Numbered from the stretch's first letter, positions 14,947-30,796 are shown. The stretch: DNA of 64,000 nucleotides from Crotophaga sulcirostris (GCA_013397455.1 VYZB01000384.1:601929-665928), one strand, 5' to 3'. Made by a program: numbers and translations. The notes: generated from the letters alone by a model not told the origin.

Positions 14947-16855
14947 TAAACCTAAATTGTCTCCTGTGACTTAAACCTAAACAAGCACATGAATCTTTTT
15001 TAGGATTGTGAAATGGAACTTCAGAGATAGTGGCATAATACTCTACAAAGGGAATCATATGTGGCCACATAATCAATTGCCATGTGTAAATGTTAAAAGA
15101 CAGTAATAATATTAGAAATATTAGTGATGGAAATTGAAAGAAAGACAGAAACATTCAAAAGAAACCCAATCTGGAAAGACAAAATCCACACTAAGTCTGA
15201 CGATAATAAACATGTTTGGAAAGCTCTTGATTATAGGTGATAAACTGGCTCTGTTTCTGCACACAAGAGCAGAAAGGATCATTATGAAATTCTTGACAGA
15301 CCACAGAAAAAACAGAATCAGTCTGCTTTGGTACTTCAAATGTAGACCAGATGAAAGAAAGGAATAGCAGGGAGTTTATTCCATGTGGCTGGGTCTATGC
15401 CTACAGAAAGATACAGATGTAAATAGACTAAGAAGCTGAAGTTTTCAATTTGAAGTCTAATTGGTCAATTTAGAAAGAAATGGAGGAAATTGAAGAGGAA
15501 ACATTAGGAAAACTTATGCCAATCAGTCACTGCCTCAAGAAGAGTTTAAATTAATAGAGAAAGTTGGATTTTGAATTAATTTTTCAAAACAGCTAAAAAT
15601 CCATTGCACAGTAAATAGTAAACCTTTCTCTATCCCTCTCATACACACGCAAAAATTTCTCACACAAGTTTGATGATAAGGTCAGTCCAGGTTTACCTCA
15701 CTGACGATGGACATAATCCCATGGTTCCTGCTACTCTTTCACAAATCAAGATATTATAGAACAGTTCCATTTACCACAGGAAAAAGGAAAGGTGAGATGA
15801 ATTCTCCATGTTACCACAGCACAAATAAAGAATATATTAACCTGGGAGTGGAGCTGCCTGCAGTTAGACTGAACTGAACTAACTTGGGTCCTCTGACAAA
15901 GATACAGTTGTAAACTTGCTATGTGGTCTACATAGGCTTTTTAAGGGCCAAGGACAATATATACCATTTCTAAGCCCATCCCATCCGTCTCGCCCAAATT
16001 TTGGTAGCAGGAGGTATAGTGTGATTGAGACTCTTTACTGTATGATGGAGCTACGCAAGAGCCCTCTGCTTACTGCTCGCTCCATGCAAAGGTGTAGACA
16101 AATCCACAGCAGTATCTGCCTTGATCAAATTTTTCTCTCACTGTGCTTAAAAATGAGTGTTCAACAGCCCCCATTCAAACACAGCTAAGTTTTAGAAAAT
16201 GAAACACTATGATGTTCCCTTATTATTATAACTAGCATTTGAAGGCCAAATATAACCCAACCTCGGAGTGAGTTGACCCTTAGCATTTTAGATACCTCAC
16301 TTTTGTAATAAGAGGAGACACAGAGAAGGAGGTGAATAGATAGCTCCAGTGACACCTTTTGTTGTCATATTATTGCTCCTGATCTGTTTAGATACAAATG
16401 TCAATCAATTAATTTACTGTGACATTAAAAAACTGACTAGGAGAAAAGAAAGTAAAGATACAGCTAATAAATGGGATGCTGAGAATTTTTTTGACCATTC
16501 CTTCTTATTTATTCTTTTTTTATTTCCTGGGAGCCTAATTAGTTTCTACTCCAGACATCTCCAGTAACTTTATTTCCCACTGCCAGAACCAATTTGGAGT
16601 CATACTTTTGTTCTGTGGACAGTCCCATCCTGAAGTAGCTTTCCTCTTTCCTTTTGTTCCTGAAACACAATTCTTCACCAGCAATGTATTACAATAGATT
16701 CCTTTTGTTTAGTCATAAGACAGAATAAACACAGCTGGCTTGATTTGTGCTAACCTCTCTGTAGCTTGATTTCCTTGGTAAAATATTTCTACACGATTAC
16801 TGTGACAGTTCATCTGTTAGCATTTGCATGATACTTTGAGATTTCTGTGTGGACA
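14947..16855. other. Non-coding DNA, no recognised feature
   Basis: AT-rich unique sequence. Only short open frames are present, none with a recognisable product, and no repeat family could be assigned. Confidence 0.55.
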
Positions 16856-16859
16856 GACC

Positions 16860-16980
16860 TGTAAGTATATCTTACACATATTATATACTTATGATATATA
16901 TATGTTTGTATGTATATGTATATGTATATCTAACTATCTGTATCAATATATGCCTGCACATATGTATATATAAATATCAC
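16860..16980. repeat. AT-rich simple-sequence tract (TATATG-like)
   Basis: A degenerate tract of TA, TATG and GTATAT units, for example 'tgtatgtatatgtatatgta' near 16,905-16,925. It is interrupted by non-repeat bases, so it is a decayed microsatellite or a low-complexity region. It produces a spurious Tyr/Ile/Cys-rich open frame. Confidence 0.75.
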
Positions 16981-19900
16981 AATCAAATTATTATTTGTTT
17001 GCTGACATCTTCGTTTGTCTTAACGGTTGTTCCTAATGTATTTTCCCTGCATACTATGAATTAGGAATTTTCCTGACTGAAAATCACCCTTAACTCCTTT
17101 TTATTCGTTTTTAACCCATATATGCCCCCACAAACCCATGGTAGAATGTTTTGCCTTGTCATGTGTTTTAGCTTATGAGTTAGGAAATAGCTTCCCTCTG
17201 CTCTCCCAAGCAGCTCTATTCCAGAGCTTATTGAACCACTGTGTTGCCTTCTTGGCCTTGCTAAGATGGCCTTTCTGAACCAGAAGTAAAACACTTTTGT
17301 AGCCACTGATGTCTTCCACATGACAGAGTCCTCTATTTTTCACAACTGTCCTGTCAACAGACCAACATCTCATGCAAAATTTCAACACATAGTTTCTTAA
17401 GAAAACAAATGCAATGCACTAAGAACACAAAATAAAGTAGTTCAAAAATTAAAATTTGAGTGGTTCAACTATTAATGCATTTAGACAAAGCTTGTTGTCT
17501 GAAAATATTTTCGGTACAGTAGTAGACAGTGTGTCAAAATAAGCATGAACTGGAGAAGAGAAGAAGCAGGAGAGATCCATATTCTAGAGGCACTCGTGTC
17601 TTTTTAGTGATACAAAGAACTAACTGAAATTACAAGTGTTATAGAAATGGCTTTATTTGTAAAAAGTGAATGGAATAAATAACAACATTTAGCACCTGGT
17701 AGTAACACAAGAAATGCTTACCAGTTCCTTACCCTTCGGACAGACAGGAAGCTTTTTTGGGGTACAAGACAGAATTCTGTTTGGGAAAGAAAATACTGTA
17801 AAAATCCCAATATACCAATGTAGGAACCAGATCATCATCAAGTACTACTAAAAAAAGGAGAGCAAAGCAACACATCATGGATAAGTGCTGTAATGATCAG
17901 ATTTTGGGTACTGTGAATTTCATTTCAAAATTAAGTATTTTTTGATAAAATTGGTTCCATTTTCTTCAAAATCTCCTAACCCCCACGCTCAAAAAAAATA
18001 AAATACAGCCCTTTCTATTTGTATTAATTTGATTCATTATGACAATGCTGTTACATCGCAGTCTGAAGCTATAAAAAAAATCCCAGGAATGTGCTATGTT
18101 TTATACCATCCGGCAAACAACAATCATCGAAAGAAGAAAAGATTCAAACAGATGAGTGGTACCACCCCCATACACTTGCTGATTTTCCAGAAAGAGAAAA
18201 CATTAAGAAGCATAAAAGAGAAACCCACAAATTTGTCTCTCACAGAATGAGCAGCTGTTCAAAGACAAATGACAAGACATAAAATAGCATCCATAAAAGC
18301 AATGAATCACCTAGCTCTACAGGAATTTACGAGCATCCCGTAACTGATAAGTGAATTTGCTGTTGTTGATCATCTAGGGTAATTTCTAACAAAACATCAA
18401 ACAATTCATAGGTGTATGAGGTTCTCAATGGGTGTTTTCATCCACTGACAAATACGTGGAGAAATTTCTTGAAAGGCGTTGGGGAAGAATGTGCTAATTT
18501 ACACCTGCCTCTCCTCTTCCTTACCGCTCTGTTCTTTGGCCTTTGAAGACTAACATAAAATCCTGAGAAATCAATGGAAAGATTCTTGCATTTCAGCGGG
18601 ATTTAGAACATATCCTGAAGAAAGTTTTATAGCATGGTTAAGGTGCTTTCAGTTAGAGTAGCATTCATTCAGCTCTCAGAACTGTGCATTAGTAATATTA
18701 AATCATGTTGTTATCATCACCCATGCGTACAACACAGTGCTAAAATATACACTTCATCTCTTGTAGTTCTTTTTAGTGTTTTAGAGGAAGAACTATTAAA
18801 GCAACAGTTGAAAAGCCAACATTGCAGTACAAATTTCTCCGTTTATTTTCTCTAGGAAAAAAAGAAAGTGAATCATTGTCATTTATTGTCATGATGGGAA
18901 ACACCTTGGAGTCCAAGATGACTAAAGGATCTATATCCCTTTACTAACTGAATTGTTTGATCAAGAACAATTTATTGCAAAGGCATGTAGATGAGTAATT
19001 GCTGAGAGCTGATTGCTTCAGCCATGTCTAAGGAGCAGATATATTGATATCTTTCTTTATTCAGAAGCAAAACAGATCTCCAGAGGACCTGTACCTACAC
19101 ACTGATTGCTGAAAACGTAATAGTCACATTGACAGCCACAATACTGGAATTCCATCTGTTTCAGTAATAATGAATACAAGTTTCTGTGATGAAGTCTACT
19201 ATTGTCAGGCAAGATCCTGCTCAGAATCCTGTTCTTCTCTGACAAAAGTACACATCCTTAAACTACAATCTGTCTTACAGCTGGTGACACAGTTGTGGGT
19301 GTCAAAGGAGACCCCTATGGTGTCTTAATAGCACACTGTAAACACCTGAAGCCTAAGGGAAAATAAATGCAAAAGCAAGGCAATAGCACTGCATGTACGA
19401 AGGAGTATTAGATAGTTGACAAACCTGCAGCTTTTCCTCTTTCACATAACAATTTTTAGATTTTTTTTGCTTTGGGGTATCGCTCTCTTTTACGCACACT
19501 GTTTTGCCTTCTAGTCTTTACATGATATATTATACTGTAACGCTTGTCAAATGTTATATCTTTTCACAGTGATCTTCTGCAAGAGATAATTCTATTTTAA
19601 AGGCATAACTATAAGATAGAAGGCCCAGTTTCTCTAGCATCTCGATTTTTCTGCTGAGGGTCACTGAACAAAACATGAAGAGTTTATGTGCATGTGAACA
19701 CTTCTACAATTCCTTCTGTGAAATCAGATCAGTTTCTTTGTTTGCAATTACATTTGAGACAGCCTGGCTGGCAAGGTTTCCAAATCTGTTATTGAATGTT
19801 CTAAACTTCACAGAAATTTCTGGAGTTGTCTCTGAGTAACAGAGCAGAAAATTAAATAAAAGAGGCCACCCTGAGTTTTTACACTTGCATAGTGCAAAGG

Positions 19901-22350
19901 GTACAGAACTTATGCAGAAGTAAATGAAGTTCAGTTTACAGAGTATCTGGGCATCTTAAACTTTTGAAACTTAGCAAAAGTGATTCATAAGATAAAATAT
20001 GTTGCAATATCATTAGATGACAGACTTCTTTTTTCATCATCGTCATATATATTTAGGATCAGACCTGGTAATAGTGATTCAAAACTGATGTGAAACTCCA
20101 CAACTCATTCAGAGCTTTGTGTCAACACTTGACAGGATTACATCTCTGAGGATGTTAACATTACAGGGAGCTCATAAAAGCCTATCGAACTTGTGACTTC
20201 TGTTAAAAAAGTTCCCATAATAAAGGAAACTAATTATTCTCCAACAGTAAATTTCATTCCTCTGTGCAAGAAACTCATTCAAGACCTTCACATTTCTCCA
20301 GTCACAATTAAATCCTTAGAGGAAGGCAGAAGCAGTGCTAAACGCTGTCAAAAATATGTCATAGAACCACTAAACAGAGGATGATTTTGTTCCCTGTAAA
20401 CATTTCAACTGGAGAGCCAGAAAGCTGATCTAACCAAACAAGTTTATGTCATAGGAGCTTGTATCCTTAGGCTCACTCAAGTGAACTCACATGAGTATGT
20501 ATGTGTGTGCAGTCATGCAAATAATAGCCAAAACATCACACACCGTTGTTGCAAGGCTGAATTAAAAATACCAATATACAAAAAAAACCCATGAAAAAAT
20601 ATATGCCCTGTTTCAGAATTAGCTCTAATATGATGTAATAAAATAAAAGCAAAAATTATCAGAACCTTCTCCTTGTTCAATACTAGCCCTTGGAAACTCC
20701 AACACAATTTCAAATTATTTATCCATGAGAAGAAAGGAATGATACATGAGAACTTCATACTTCAAATATAGTATCTAAATCAATATATGAGAGATTAGAG
20801 CTTTGCTGTAATCTAATATAATCAGAAGTGTGATCTTTTTTTTCTTTTGATGGAGAATCTTGTAAGACGAGAAGAAAAAGAAAACTCAATGCTGAGAAAG
20901 CACCAGTGAAGAACAAGTCACTCTCTATGACATTTCATTTCTTAGCAACTTGAGAGATTAATGCTCTCTTCTGCAGCTCATGCATTACTATTCCTCGCTT
21001 TCCAGAAATGAAAAATCGTGTACTCAACTCATTCTTCACTGCATAAATGTTATACAAAGAGAATGGAAATTTGCATTTAGGTCTTCTTTTCTGTTAAAAA
21101 ATATTACAGACGTAACATTAAGATGAGAAATACTTCAATGCCTCTGCACTTTCTTATTCGGGATCACAGAAATAGCTTAATATATTCTAATTACAAGGTG
21201 CGAAATGAGAGGCTTAAATTATATTAAATTATGTGGGGGCTACACTGATTTGAAAAGTCTTGTCATATCTACATTACATAGAAAATCTAATCATACATCC
21301 TTCCATACCCAGAATCACTAAGGGCACAACTGCTCAACTTATCAGCAGCTGACTACCTAATGCCAGTAGCTTTTTAGGGTAACTGAACATCAGAGACAAA
21401 GACTGTTACAAGGACATTTTAGTGCAAAGAGCTATTCAAATGCATGCAGTAAACACTACTGTGCTAGTAATATACGTAGCACATCTGCAGCTTGGTGAGG
21501 AATGGTTCGTTGGGTGGATAATAAGGTTCAACTATGTCTCCCCTTGAAATGGACAACTTTGTCCTGTCAGCAAAATGAGTGAATTTTGAGCTTGACAGAA
21601 TAAGGTGTTATAGAGATGAGATTACCATTGATTAATTTGTTACTGGAATCAACAATGTAAAGCTTAATTTACTTGATCTGAGTGTTAGGGTCAGGAAGAT
21701 AAAGTGGTTCCATGTTCAAAACTGTCGAGAGAGACACCTGAATTCTCATAGATCCTGCTCTGCAGTGGTTTTTTTTTTTCCTCTACAATAGTAGTTTTTA
21801 TACCTGTAGAAGAAATTCCAGACATACTTTCTAGGAAAACCGACACTTCCACTGATATGTTGTGTTGTCTCAAAATAAAGAAACTCCTCAGTTTTGTATA
21901 CTTTTATTTAGCTTTCATATAATGAATTATTCAGACGTTCTACTGAAGACTGACCTGAACAAACAAGAAATTTATTTTTTATTAATTTCTAAAGAATGGG
22001 AACAGAAGTCTGATTGAGGACCTCTATGGAACATAAATTTTAGCATTATTTCAGAAGAGAAGCTTCTAAAAAGATGCCATTCTAGATCTGGAGATAGCAG
22101 AGTGAAAGAAATATCAATTTGTTCAGATATAGGTTTTGTCACATCCATCTGTATAAGAGAGTTTCATCCATTAGTAGCTATACATTACTTGAGTTAAAAG
22201 ATGATGTTTCACTTATCCTCCAAGTGTCTCCCACAGGAAGATTTCACAAGCATGAAAGTGGAAGAAAATAGGATACTAAAGTTATTTTGAAGAGTTGGTT
22301 CCCCTTCAGACTGTCACAGCTATGGTAATAACGTGGGTAGAGATGGGCCA
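16981..22350. other. Non-coding DNA, no recognised feature
   Basis: AT-rich unique sequence with no gene, RNA gene or identifiable transposon. Open frames are 60-90 codons on both strands and show no domain signature. Confidence 0.55.
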
Positions 22351-22351
22351 C

Positions 22352-22366
22352 CTCTCTCTCTCTCTC
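22352..22366. repeat. Short (CT)n run
   Basis: About seven CT units inside a longer pyrimidine-rich stretch that continues to about 22,390 (cctttcccactcccctctcc). Confidence 0.8.
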
Positions 22367-25300
22367 CTTTCCCACTCCCCTCTCCTGACTTAAAGCCCAT
22401 CCTACAGCAAAAATGCTCAAAGATTTCTAGGAGGTTGTTAGTCCTAATATGATTTTGTATTTTTAGCAATTGAAGATGCCATCCTTCACATTTTTTAAAC
22501 TCTCCATCTTAGATTAAACCTTGAATCAGACAGAGAAAAAAAAAATTGTACAAAAAGGTGAAAGGCAGGAAAAATATCAATTTTCATCCAGCCTAACTTC
22601 ATTTCATTACTCTTAACACCTGCCATAAAAATAAGTTAGGTGGTTAGCACTAGAAATCTGTTCCTCTTGTGCACTGATTTCTGCTCTTATAACAATGAAG
22701 ATGACAGCTGGTGCTTACTAGGCTGTAATTCCCACTTTTCTCACCAGGGCTCATCTCACAAGTTGAGGCTCGCCAGTTCAACAAACTTAGTACAAAATGT
22801 TTGTATTGAACTCAGATTTTCAGCAGCTGTTTTAAATCTGAATTTGTAAAACTAGAAATCTGAGTACCTTCTTTCTGAATTATGCACTTTGAAGGGGCAA
22901 GTACTGGGATATATATCTGTATTTCTAGGACTAATAATTTAAAGACTGCATGCAATATAATTATTTTCTACAATGTCATAAGTTTGGTTGTTGCCCATCT
23001 GATGTTAACTGGGATTTTCTCACCCACATTTTCATTCTTAGATATGCTGCTTCTCTTGACATGCGAAAAACTGAATTTTAAGTTCAGATATTCAAAAAGC
23101 TGATGTCTATCCTCATATTTCATGAAGGTTTTTCACTCAGAATTCACAAGTTCTGTTAGCTATTGTGCCATGCAACAGTATAACATTGAAGAAAACTTCA
23201 AAGTTTTCAACTAGTTGTGCTAAACTACTGAAGGACTGTGCCTAGAAAAGAGACTTTTGCTGTACTTCCTGCACTTTTGTGTAATAAATGTCTAAGAATT
23301 TTGCGAATTCATTAATGTTTCATAACTATGAAGAGAAACAAAGCCATTCCTCACATGAAGAGCTCTTACTAGCTTTAAAGCTATAATTGTACTATAGGTG
23401 GATCAGAAAGAAATTAACAAGGACAAAGGAGGATAAGATGCATAGCAGAATAAATAGCAAAAATAGGCATACTTTATGTCCCTGAGCAGGTTACTGCTAA
23501 GGAACAATTTCCCAATTCCCTTTGGGAAAGCGGTGAATCTCCCAAGAACTTCAATGGTGCTTCCTGACAAGGTTCCCCATGATTTTACTAAACATGTGGC
23601 CTCTGTGGTATGCAATTATATTGCTCTGTTCTCTTCACACTGACCTCCAAGTTCAACTGCCTCTGACATGAGCAGCAGGAGAGAGCAAGCAGCTCAATAC
23701 CACGTGAAAAGAAAAAGATGAGGATGGAAGTTGAATGTAAAGTCATTATTGCGGCAAACGGAAACACCAGATAGTGGCTCAGTATACAGCCTAGGAGAAA
23801 ACCACGCGACAGAGATATTTATTGTTTATTCAACAGTCTTATAATGTTCAAATAGGCAAAATGCCCTCAGAAAACCTTTTTTTCTAAATTCTTTTGTGAA
23901 ATTATGCTCACACTTTGTAACAAGGTGCTGCAAAACAAAGACAGGAGGCAGTGGCTTCGGATCGGATCAAAGAACGTGAGGCTAATTGAAGGCAGGTTTC
24001 TCACTGATAGTTTTTACATTTAAAGAATGATGATGATTAGGAACAGTTCATTTACTTTGGTTCAAAAATATATGCCAGAAGCCTCATTCTGTCAGAGGCA
24101 TACACTTGTTTAGTGTTCTCTGTGATTAGGAGATTAACCCATGTAACAGCAGCAAGTATACTTCTCTCCGGCAGCCCCCTCCCCAAGACAAATAATACCC
24201 ACACCATTTTAATCTTCTTCTGTGGAGGGGGAGCAGGAAATGTAGACCAAGACTTGCAGCAGAAGGAATGATGCATTTGATATGCATAACATCAGGTGCA
24301 CAGAAAGGGCACATCTTTGTAATACTGCCCCAAGGGTGAAAATTGGACAACCAGTGTCATCATTAATCTTGCAGCACTGTCCAAAATGGCACAGTCATTT
24401 AGTCCAACAAAGCCCTTCTTAACAGCCAGGATAGATATTTGATTTTGATCTAGTGACAAATGTCTTTTGATGGCTGTCGGGCAGGCCAGTAACTTGCTGG
24501 ATTAAGTATCTGCAAGAAAACTGAACACAAGTGTCACTGATGAAGGCACTGAGTTTCAGATCCTTTCTGATAAGGACAGTAATTTTTTTACAAGACACAT
24601 CTGCAGAGAACTGTCTTTGGAGTCTGCTGTACAGCATCAATATTTTTGAAAACTGCTGTAATTCTATTCAGAAATGAAGAATATGTGATGACTGTAGTTT
24701 CTTTATCAACTGGTGTATAAAAGCTAGTCTTATATACTGTTTTCAATTCAGTGCTCTACTTGTGTAGCATTGAGAAAGCAGACATCAGGTGGGTGCTGAA
24801 ATTTCTAAAGCTTTTGAATAATGAAAACAGTATTAAAGAAAGCATAACCTTTTCTCCACTGAATCATCCTTTGAACATTAGGAATCTGTTCATAGGAGTT
24901 AATTAGGTTATGCACATGCCAATGCAAATGCTCTAGTCTTTAATCTTTAAAAAAATATTTGGGAAGGGATTTTTTTTCTCTCCATGAAGAATTTATTTAT
25001 GTAATTCATCACCACAGACCCAGCATGGCTGTACATTACAACTCGTTGTTTGCTCATGTTGAAACGTATACTACTTCCAGAAAAAAAGTAGCATCAGTGG
25101 AAACAGAGAATAAAATGGGATTAAAATAGAAGTTCTGAAAATACTTCAGACAGTTTCGTAAAAACTCATGTTCCATTAACGACCAGTGTGGAAGAGACAG
25201 GTCAGAGTATGGCACAAAACTGCATGCATTTTTGTCTATTTACTCAACAATTTGAATAGGAATAAGCGCTTACCTTGGTAACCCTTGTGTGACATGGAGA

Positions 25301-28300
25301 CTGAGAGAACTTTTTTTTAAGACACAGATGCTACACATAAGGTATGTGGCTTGTGGGTTTGCACACTGCCCTATTCATGAACAGTGAGAATGACACCATC
25401 TTACCCTCAGTGAGCTATGTCTTGAAAACCATGCTTCTGGAAAAGAACATTATTTATGTTACATATGAATAGTTACAGTTTGTGTGTTTAAGATGTGAAA
25501 GCCTCTTTTTGCTTGTGCACCCACTGGAACACGTAACATATCCTTACCTCCTTCAGTGCTCAGGGAGGGTAATGTTGAACTTAATGACTAGCAATGTGGG
25601 ATAGCCTTGTGAACATCACAAATGGGACTTTTATTCATTTTCTGTAATGAATGGAGAATGTATAAAGACACTGCACATGCAGACAGCCTTGTGAATCCAC
25701 AAAAGTTCAGAAATGGAGCTGTATAATTGGAAACAGATGATTAGGTGCTTATGCACACTAACTCTTAGTAGAGGGCTATTTTTTAAAGTGGGTACCTTTT
25801 AGAATTAGGAGGAAAAAAAGAGCTTGATTGAATACATGTTCATGCCCTTTTTAAAGCTGTGCATCTTCTTGGCTGGTTGTGCGAACACATGTAGAACCTA
25901 ACTTCAACACTGAATCCATTAGGATTGAGCTTATTTTATTGTTCCCAAGGAGAGGATTACTCATAAGAGGAGATATTTGTTAACTCTGTGTATGTGCCCT
26001 CTTATCATCCAGCTGTTCATATTTTCTTTTCTCCCTCAAACGCCACTTACAGTTTCCACATAAGGCCACATGGTCCTTTATTGTATATATGCCATCTATG
26101 GAAAGCAGTTAACTGTTCCTCAGTTGGTTTTACTTTGTATGAATCCCATTGACTATTCCTCCCTTGAAAGCTTTTCAAATGCTGTTCATGTAGAGACTCT
26201 CCTCCCAAAGAATCTTACAGGAAACAGCTGCTGTTGCACTTTATTTTGTTCAAGAAGAAAGAAGGAAAATGTATTTATCTACTTCCCTTCATGGGGACAG
26301 GATGGAAAAATATGACAGAAGAGTCTTCAAGTTGGGACCAAGTCATCCAGGGGCTTGAAAGAAATTCCTTGTGAAGGACCTACCACTACTCTTCAGGACC
26401 TCTTTGACAACAGATTTGACTCACTGGAGGCTGCCACATCATCCTACAAAACTCTAGAAATGGAACACTTTTCAAAATGCAAACAGACATGACAGGACAA
26501 GGTTTTGTTGTGAATATGCGGTGTGATACACATGCAAATAATCAGCAGAGAGTTATTTAAAGCGTACGTTCCTTGGTTTGTGACCATCTGTTTTGTTCAG
26601 CATTGGAAGAGGCTTTAGTGCTGTGAAAAATGAGAGGATGCCTTGATCCGTCAAAAGGGTGCTATTCATAGAAACTTCCTAACACAGTAACAAATAGCAG
26701 TGATATAACCCTGCAGTGTGTCCTTCTACCTAGATTACCATTTTGTTTCCACATGCACCATTTATTGGAATTTGCTTAAACCAGGAAATTACTGAGCATA
26801 GCGTGGAGATAAGGTGTTTTCCCTCACCATCTCATTACTTCAAGAAGTGCCGGGTATTACTGCCAACTTGTTTATGTTGCATTAGCAGTTGTTAACCTCT
26901 TTCCTAAGAAACAAACAATATTATAATAGAATTTAATATCTTTGGAAGTTTCCCGGTAGCACATAGAAAAAGAGGATATTCCCTTTAATTACTGTGAGGG
27001 GTATCTTAGAAAGGTATCCCTTCCAACGGGTAGGTCTGAACAGGTTTCTGTTGGGAACTGAGAACACTAGAGATAGAGAGGGAGAAAATGAGGAGACTGG
27101 CAGGTGCAAGCTTGCCTTTCTGATTTGTTGGATCATTTGCTCAGCCAAAGGTTGTGGATCATCAGAGAAACTATTGTAAAACTTTGCCATTTTTCTAATG
27201 TAAATGAAAGTACTCAAAGGGGATACCTATGTACTTTGAAAAATACATAATGCTAAATAATTATTCTGCAGATCCATTTGCACAGGAAAGAAAATAACTC
27301 TCATATTGCCACTCTTCAAGATGTAAGAAGAGCCCAGCCAAGAACACCTTTTAGGCAGAGTGACCATGTAAGAGAAAAATGGTTCAGTAATAAGTAAAAG
27401 GAGGAGAAAGATGTGTGAAAGACCTCTAATGTTACAGTGCTGGCTAGCTTTGATAAATTGCCACAGAGAAGGAGCAAGAGTAAATATCAGAATTAAGAGT
27501 CTGCTGTTTCTCCAGGGGCTATGCTAATGACCCCACCCCAGCTCCTGCTGGAATCAAACCTCAAAGCTGTTAGCTCGTCCAGTTGACTGAAAAAAATCCT
27601 GCCCCAAAGAATATTTTAATTTTTCATAATGTCTACAAGATGCCTAAGAAACCTCAAACAACCAAGCCTTTATTCTAACATCCATGGAAACCTTCTATCT
27701 AAGTGGCTATGTGACTGATGCAGTGTATTGGAGCCTCGAGGGAAAAATATCAAGGCTAAATATGGATTCATCAGTTTCTAAAACGTAGCCACATTTCCAG
27801 GAAAACATATACATCACACTCTACTAAAAATTACCTATTTCCCACATTTTTCATGTAGAAGTAATAGAAGGCTGGTTTAACAGAGCTAAAGATTAATATT
27901 AGTCATAAGAACATGTAAACTAAATACTTCTTCTTTAACAACTACCTTTTAAATCTCATTAGTTCAACCTGACACTGAAAGAGCCCTGATTTAGAAATTA
28001 TTTACACTGCACAGATTGTTTGTCCAGATTTAAAGTTCGTTCATGAAATGAAAAACGTGAAGACAAATTTAATATTTCTCAAATAAATAGGCATGGGGTT
28101 TGAAATTTTCCTTTGACAGAGGTAACTGCATTTTGTTTCAGTGTTAATAAATTCACTTTTGTGAGACTGGGTGGGGGGGAGTGTGTTTCTTCGATTCATT
28201 CCTAGTTACTGCCCATCAGTCTCTGTGTAAAGCTATCTCCTCCATCAGAAAAAAAAAAAAAAGCAACACAACCAGCCAAAGAACAAATATATAGGATTAG

Positions 28301-30795
28301 TACATTATGAAGAATAAAGAGAAGCTTTCAGCTCTCTGTCATGGATGGTATTTATCACGCTTCTCTCTATCCTGCTTCTAACAAAGCTGAGAAGATAAAG
28401 TAGGGTGGATGCATTTTTCCTGTATGGTGTGTTTTACAGCAAGAATAATATTAAGAAGACTAGGAGATGATGAATGTATTTTTCTTCTTCCTAGTTTTTA
28501 TTTTTCTTAGAAAGAAAAAAAAATACTTCTACAAAAAAGTAGGCTTAGACTTTTCTGTCTGTTATGCTAATATATTCATAGAAAAAGCTGGTGCTAAGGG
28601 CGGTTCTCCAATTAAGACAAATGAGGCACATTGAATTTTTCCCTCAGGGCACAGCAGGGGTGCTGGCAAAATCTACTTTATTCTTTCTGTCAGGGCTGAA
28701 CTGGAAACAAAAGCATGAAAATTCAACACATCCACTTACAGAATAATAAAGGCTGTTGTTTAAAGCGTGAAGAGTTTTGGCACCCTTCTGGGGCCTTATG
28801 CAAATCATTCTTCCTCTCAACTGCTACCAAACCATCGGTCTTGGAAATTAAAGATGTACTTGGTCGGTTAACAGCTGAAAAGAGAAGAGTGGCCTGAAAG
28901 TCAATTAGATTTGTATTAAGGAAATAAATCAGGTCTGACTGATATTGGCTAAACTAAAATGCATTATTATGGTCTGACAGTAATTCTAATTTGATTGACA
29001 AATGTGTGTAGTGTATTATTAAGCTAAATGAAAGATGAGAATAATCCTATTATTTTTTTAGAACTGCTTTCAAGCAAATAGCCTCCCCCTCCCCCAAAAC
29101 ACAATAAAGACCACCAATGTTGTATTCTTATCTACAGTATGGCTAAAAAGACCCCAGAAGTGTATTTTATGAGGTATAAAAATAACTAAGACAGAATATG
29201 ACCTTTAGAAAATGACATTTTTTGTACAGATTTTTTGTATGTCTTCCTAAATACAGAACTGTATGAAGCTAAGGTAATTTTTTTCACTCTTTGTGCCTCC
29301 TTCTTACAGAAAGCTTTTTCCTGAAAGTGATGGTGGTGTATATCACATGCTAGTAAAAATGCTAGCACCTTGATTGGAATGGTACTGTCCCCAGCCGTAG
29401 CACCAACTGTAACAACAGCAGGAAATTTTAGGGAAAACAAAAAAGCTTAGCACGTATGATGTTAATGAGAACAATGCAACTATTAATCAAATACAATTTT
29501 TTTCCATCCTTGTACCAAACAAGACAAGTGCCATCAGAACAGAACCCGTGCAATTAAGAAAAATCCCCAAATCTGGCCTTGTAGGATGGTATATACAACA
29601 ATATGTGAATGTAATTTAGACAGACAACCATCCTTTATGTGTATGTAGAACAGTACTTGTAATGTAAATGACTCTATAGGTGGCTCACTGACTATGCTTG
29701 TGTGCTAACATCCAGTCTATATTTTCCTGCCAAGGATTTCCTTTCAGAAGAAAGGCATGGGCAAACACACTTGTGCAGTTGTAGAAGTCTGACAGCCAGA
29801 GCTTCATCACCCTTCCTACTTCCTGAGCATAAATTATTAATGCTGTACATCGTTTGTGTTTCTTGTGAAAGGGAAAGGTACCACACTGCACTAATATTGT
29901 CAGGAGCCAGGATCTGGCTGCAAAAATACAGCACAAACCCCAGACATATCAGTGCTAACTTTAAGACTATATACTAAGAAAGTATCACGGAAACGAATAA
30001 AACAGTGCTGGAGTGCTTTATATAAGTGGCATATAGTGCACAGTTTTGGTCACTACTTTTGAGGTTTACGTTTTATGTATTTGAAGGATATCACAAGACC
30101 TTGATAAGGAAAACATGTCAAATACCTCTTTGTCTTAAGCTTTTTTGCATTTGTCGATTTGTGAAATACTGCTTTTTAGAGATAACATATGGATGGAAAA
30201 CAAAAGTAGTGCAAGTGAGTATATGTGGTGGTACAGAGGGAATTGAAAAACAATTTTGTAAATGCTTTTTAAACTCCAAATTCAAGGCTGGAAGTGGCAG
30301 AACACTTCGAGAAAGTATTCATAAACATATGCTGGAATAAAAATAATGTATCTACTTTGATGATGTGCAGAGATGCTTTTATTTGTTTTCCATAAACATT
30401 TTTACACGGGATATTTTTTGTTTTGATTTCAAGAATGTTAATTGAAAGCAAAGACCTGGGCTATAGTCATGCAAATCATTGAAGTAAACAGAGATTTTTC
30501 TCTGAAATGAATAGGAAAACTCTGTAGATATTGTGAAAAAAATGGCTGTTCGTTAAATTTTTTTTTTATAAACTTGCTGTGTTGACTCTGCTTAAGATAC
30601 TTTCACCCTACCTCTTTTATCTGATACACTTTATTTTGATATACCATTATTGAAGAAAAAAATGGTTTATGATTTAAAAGTGTTTGCTTTTTTTCTTTCA
30701 CCTTCAAAAAGGCTTCTAATTGATCAGTCATTAGACTTTAGAACTACAGAGTCAGGAGTGAATGCTGGTGGGGATGGAGCTTGGGAGGTGCCCCA
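22367..30795. other. Non-coding DNA, no recognised feature
   Basis: No gene was recognised. A 14-base poly(A) run lies at 28,249-28,262 without an upstream polyadenylation signal. The stretch around 28,920-29,050 is AT-rich with several homeodomain-type ATTA/TAAT cores and looks like a possible conserved non-coding element, but this cannot be judged from one sequence. Confidence 0.5.
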
Positions 30796-30796
30796 G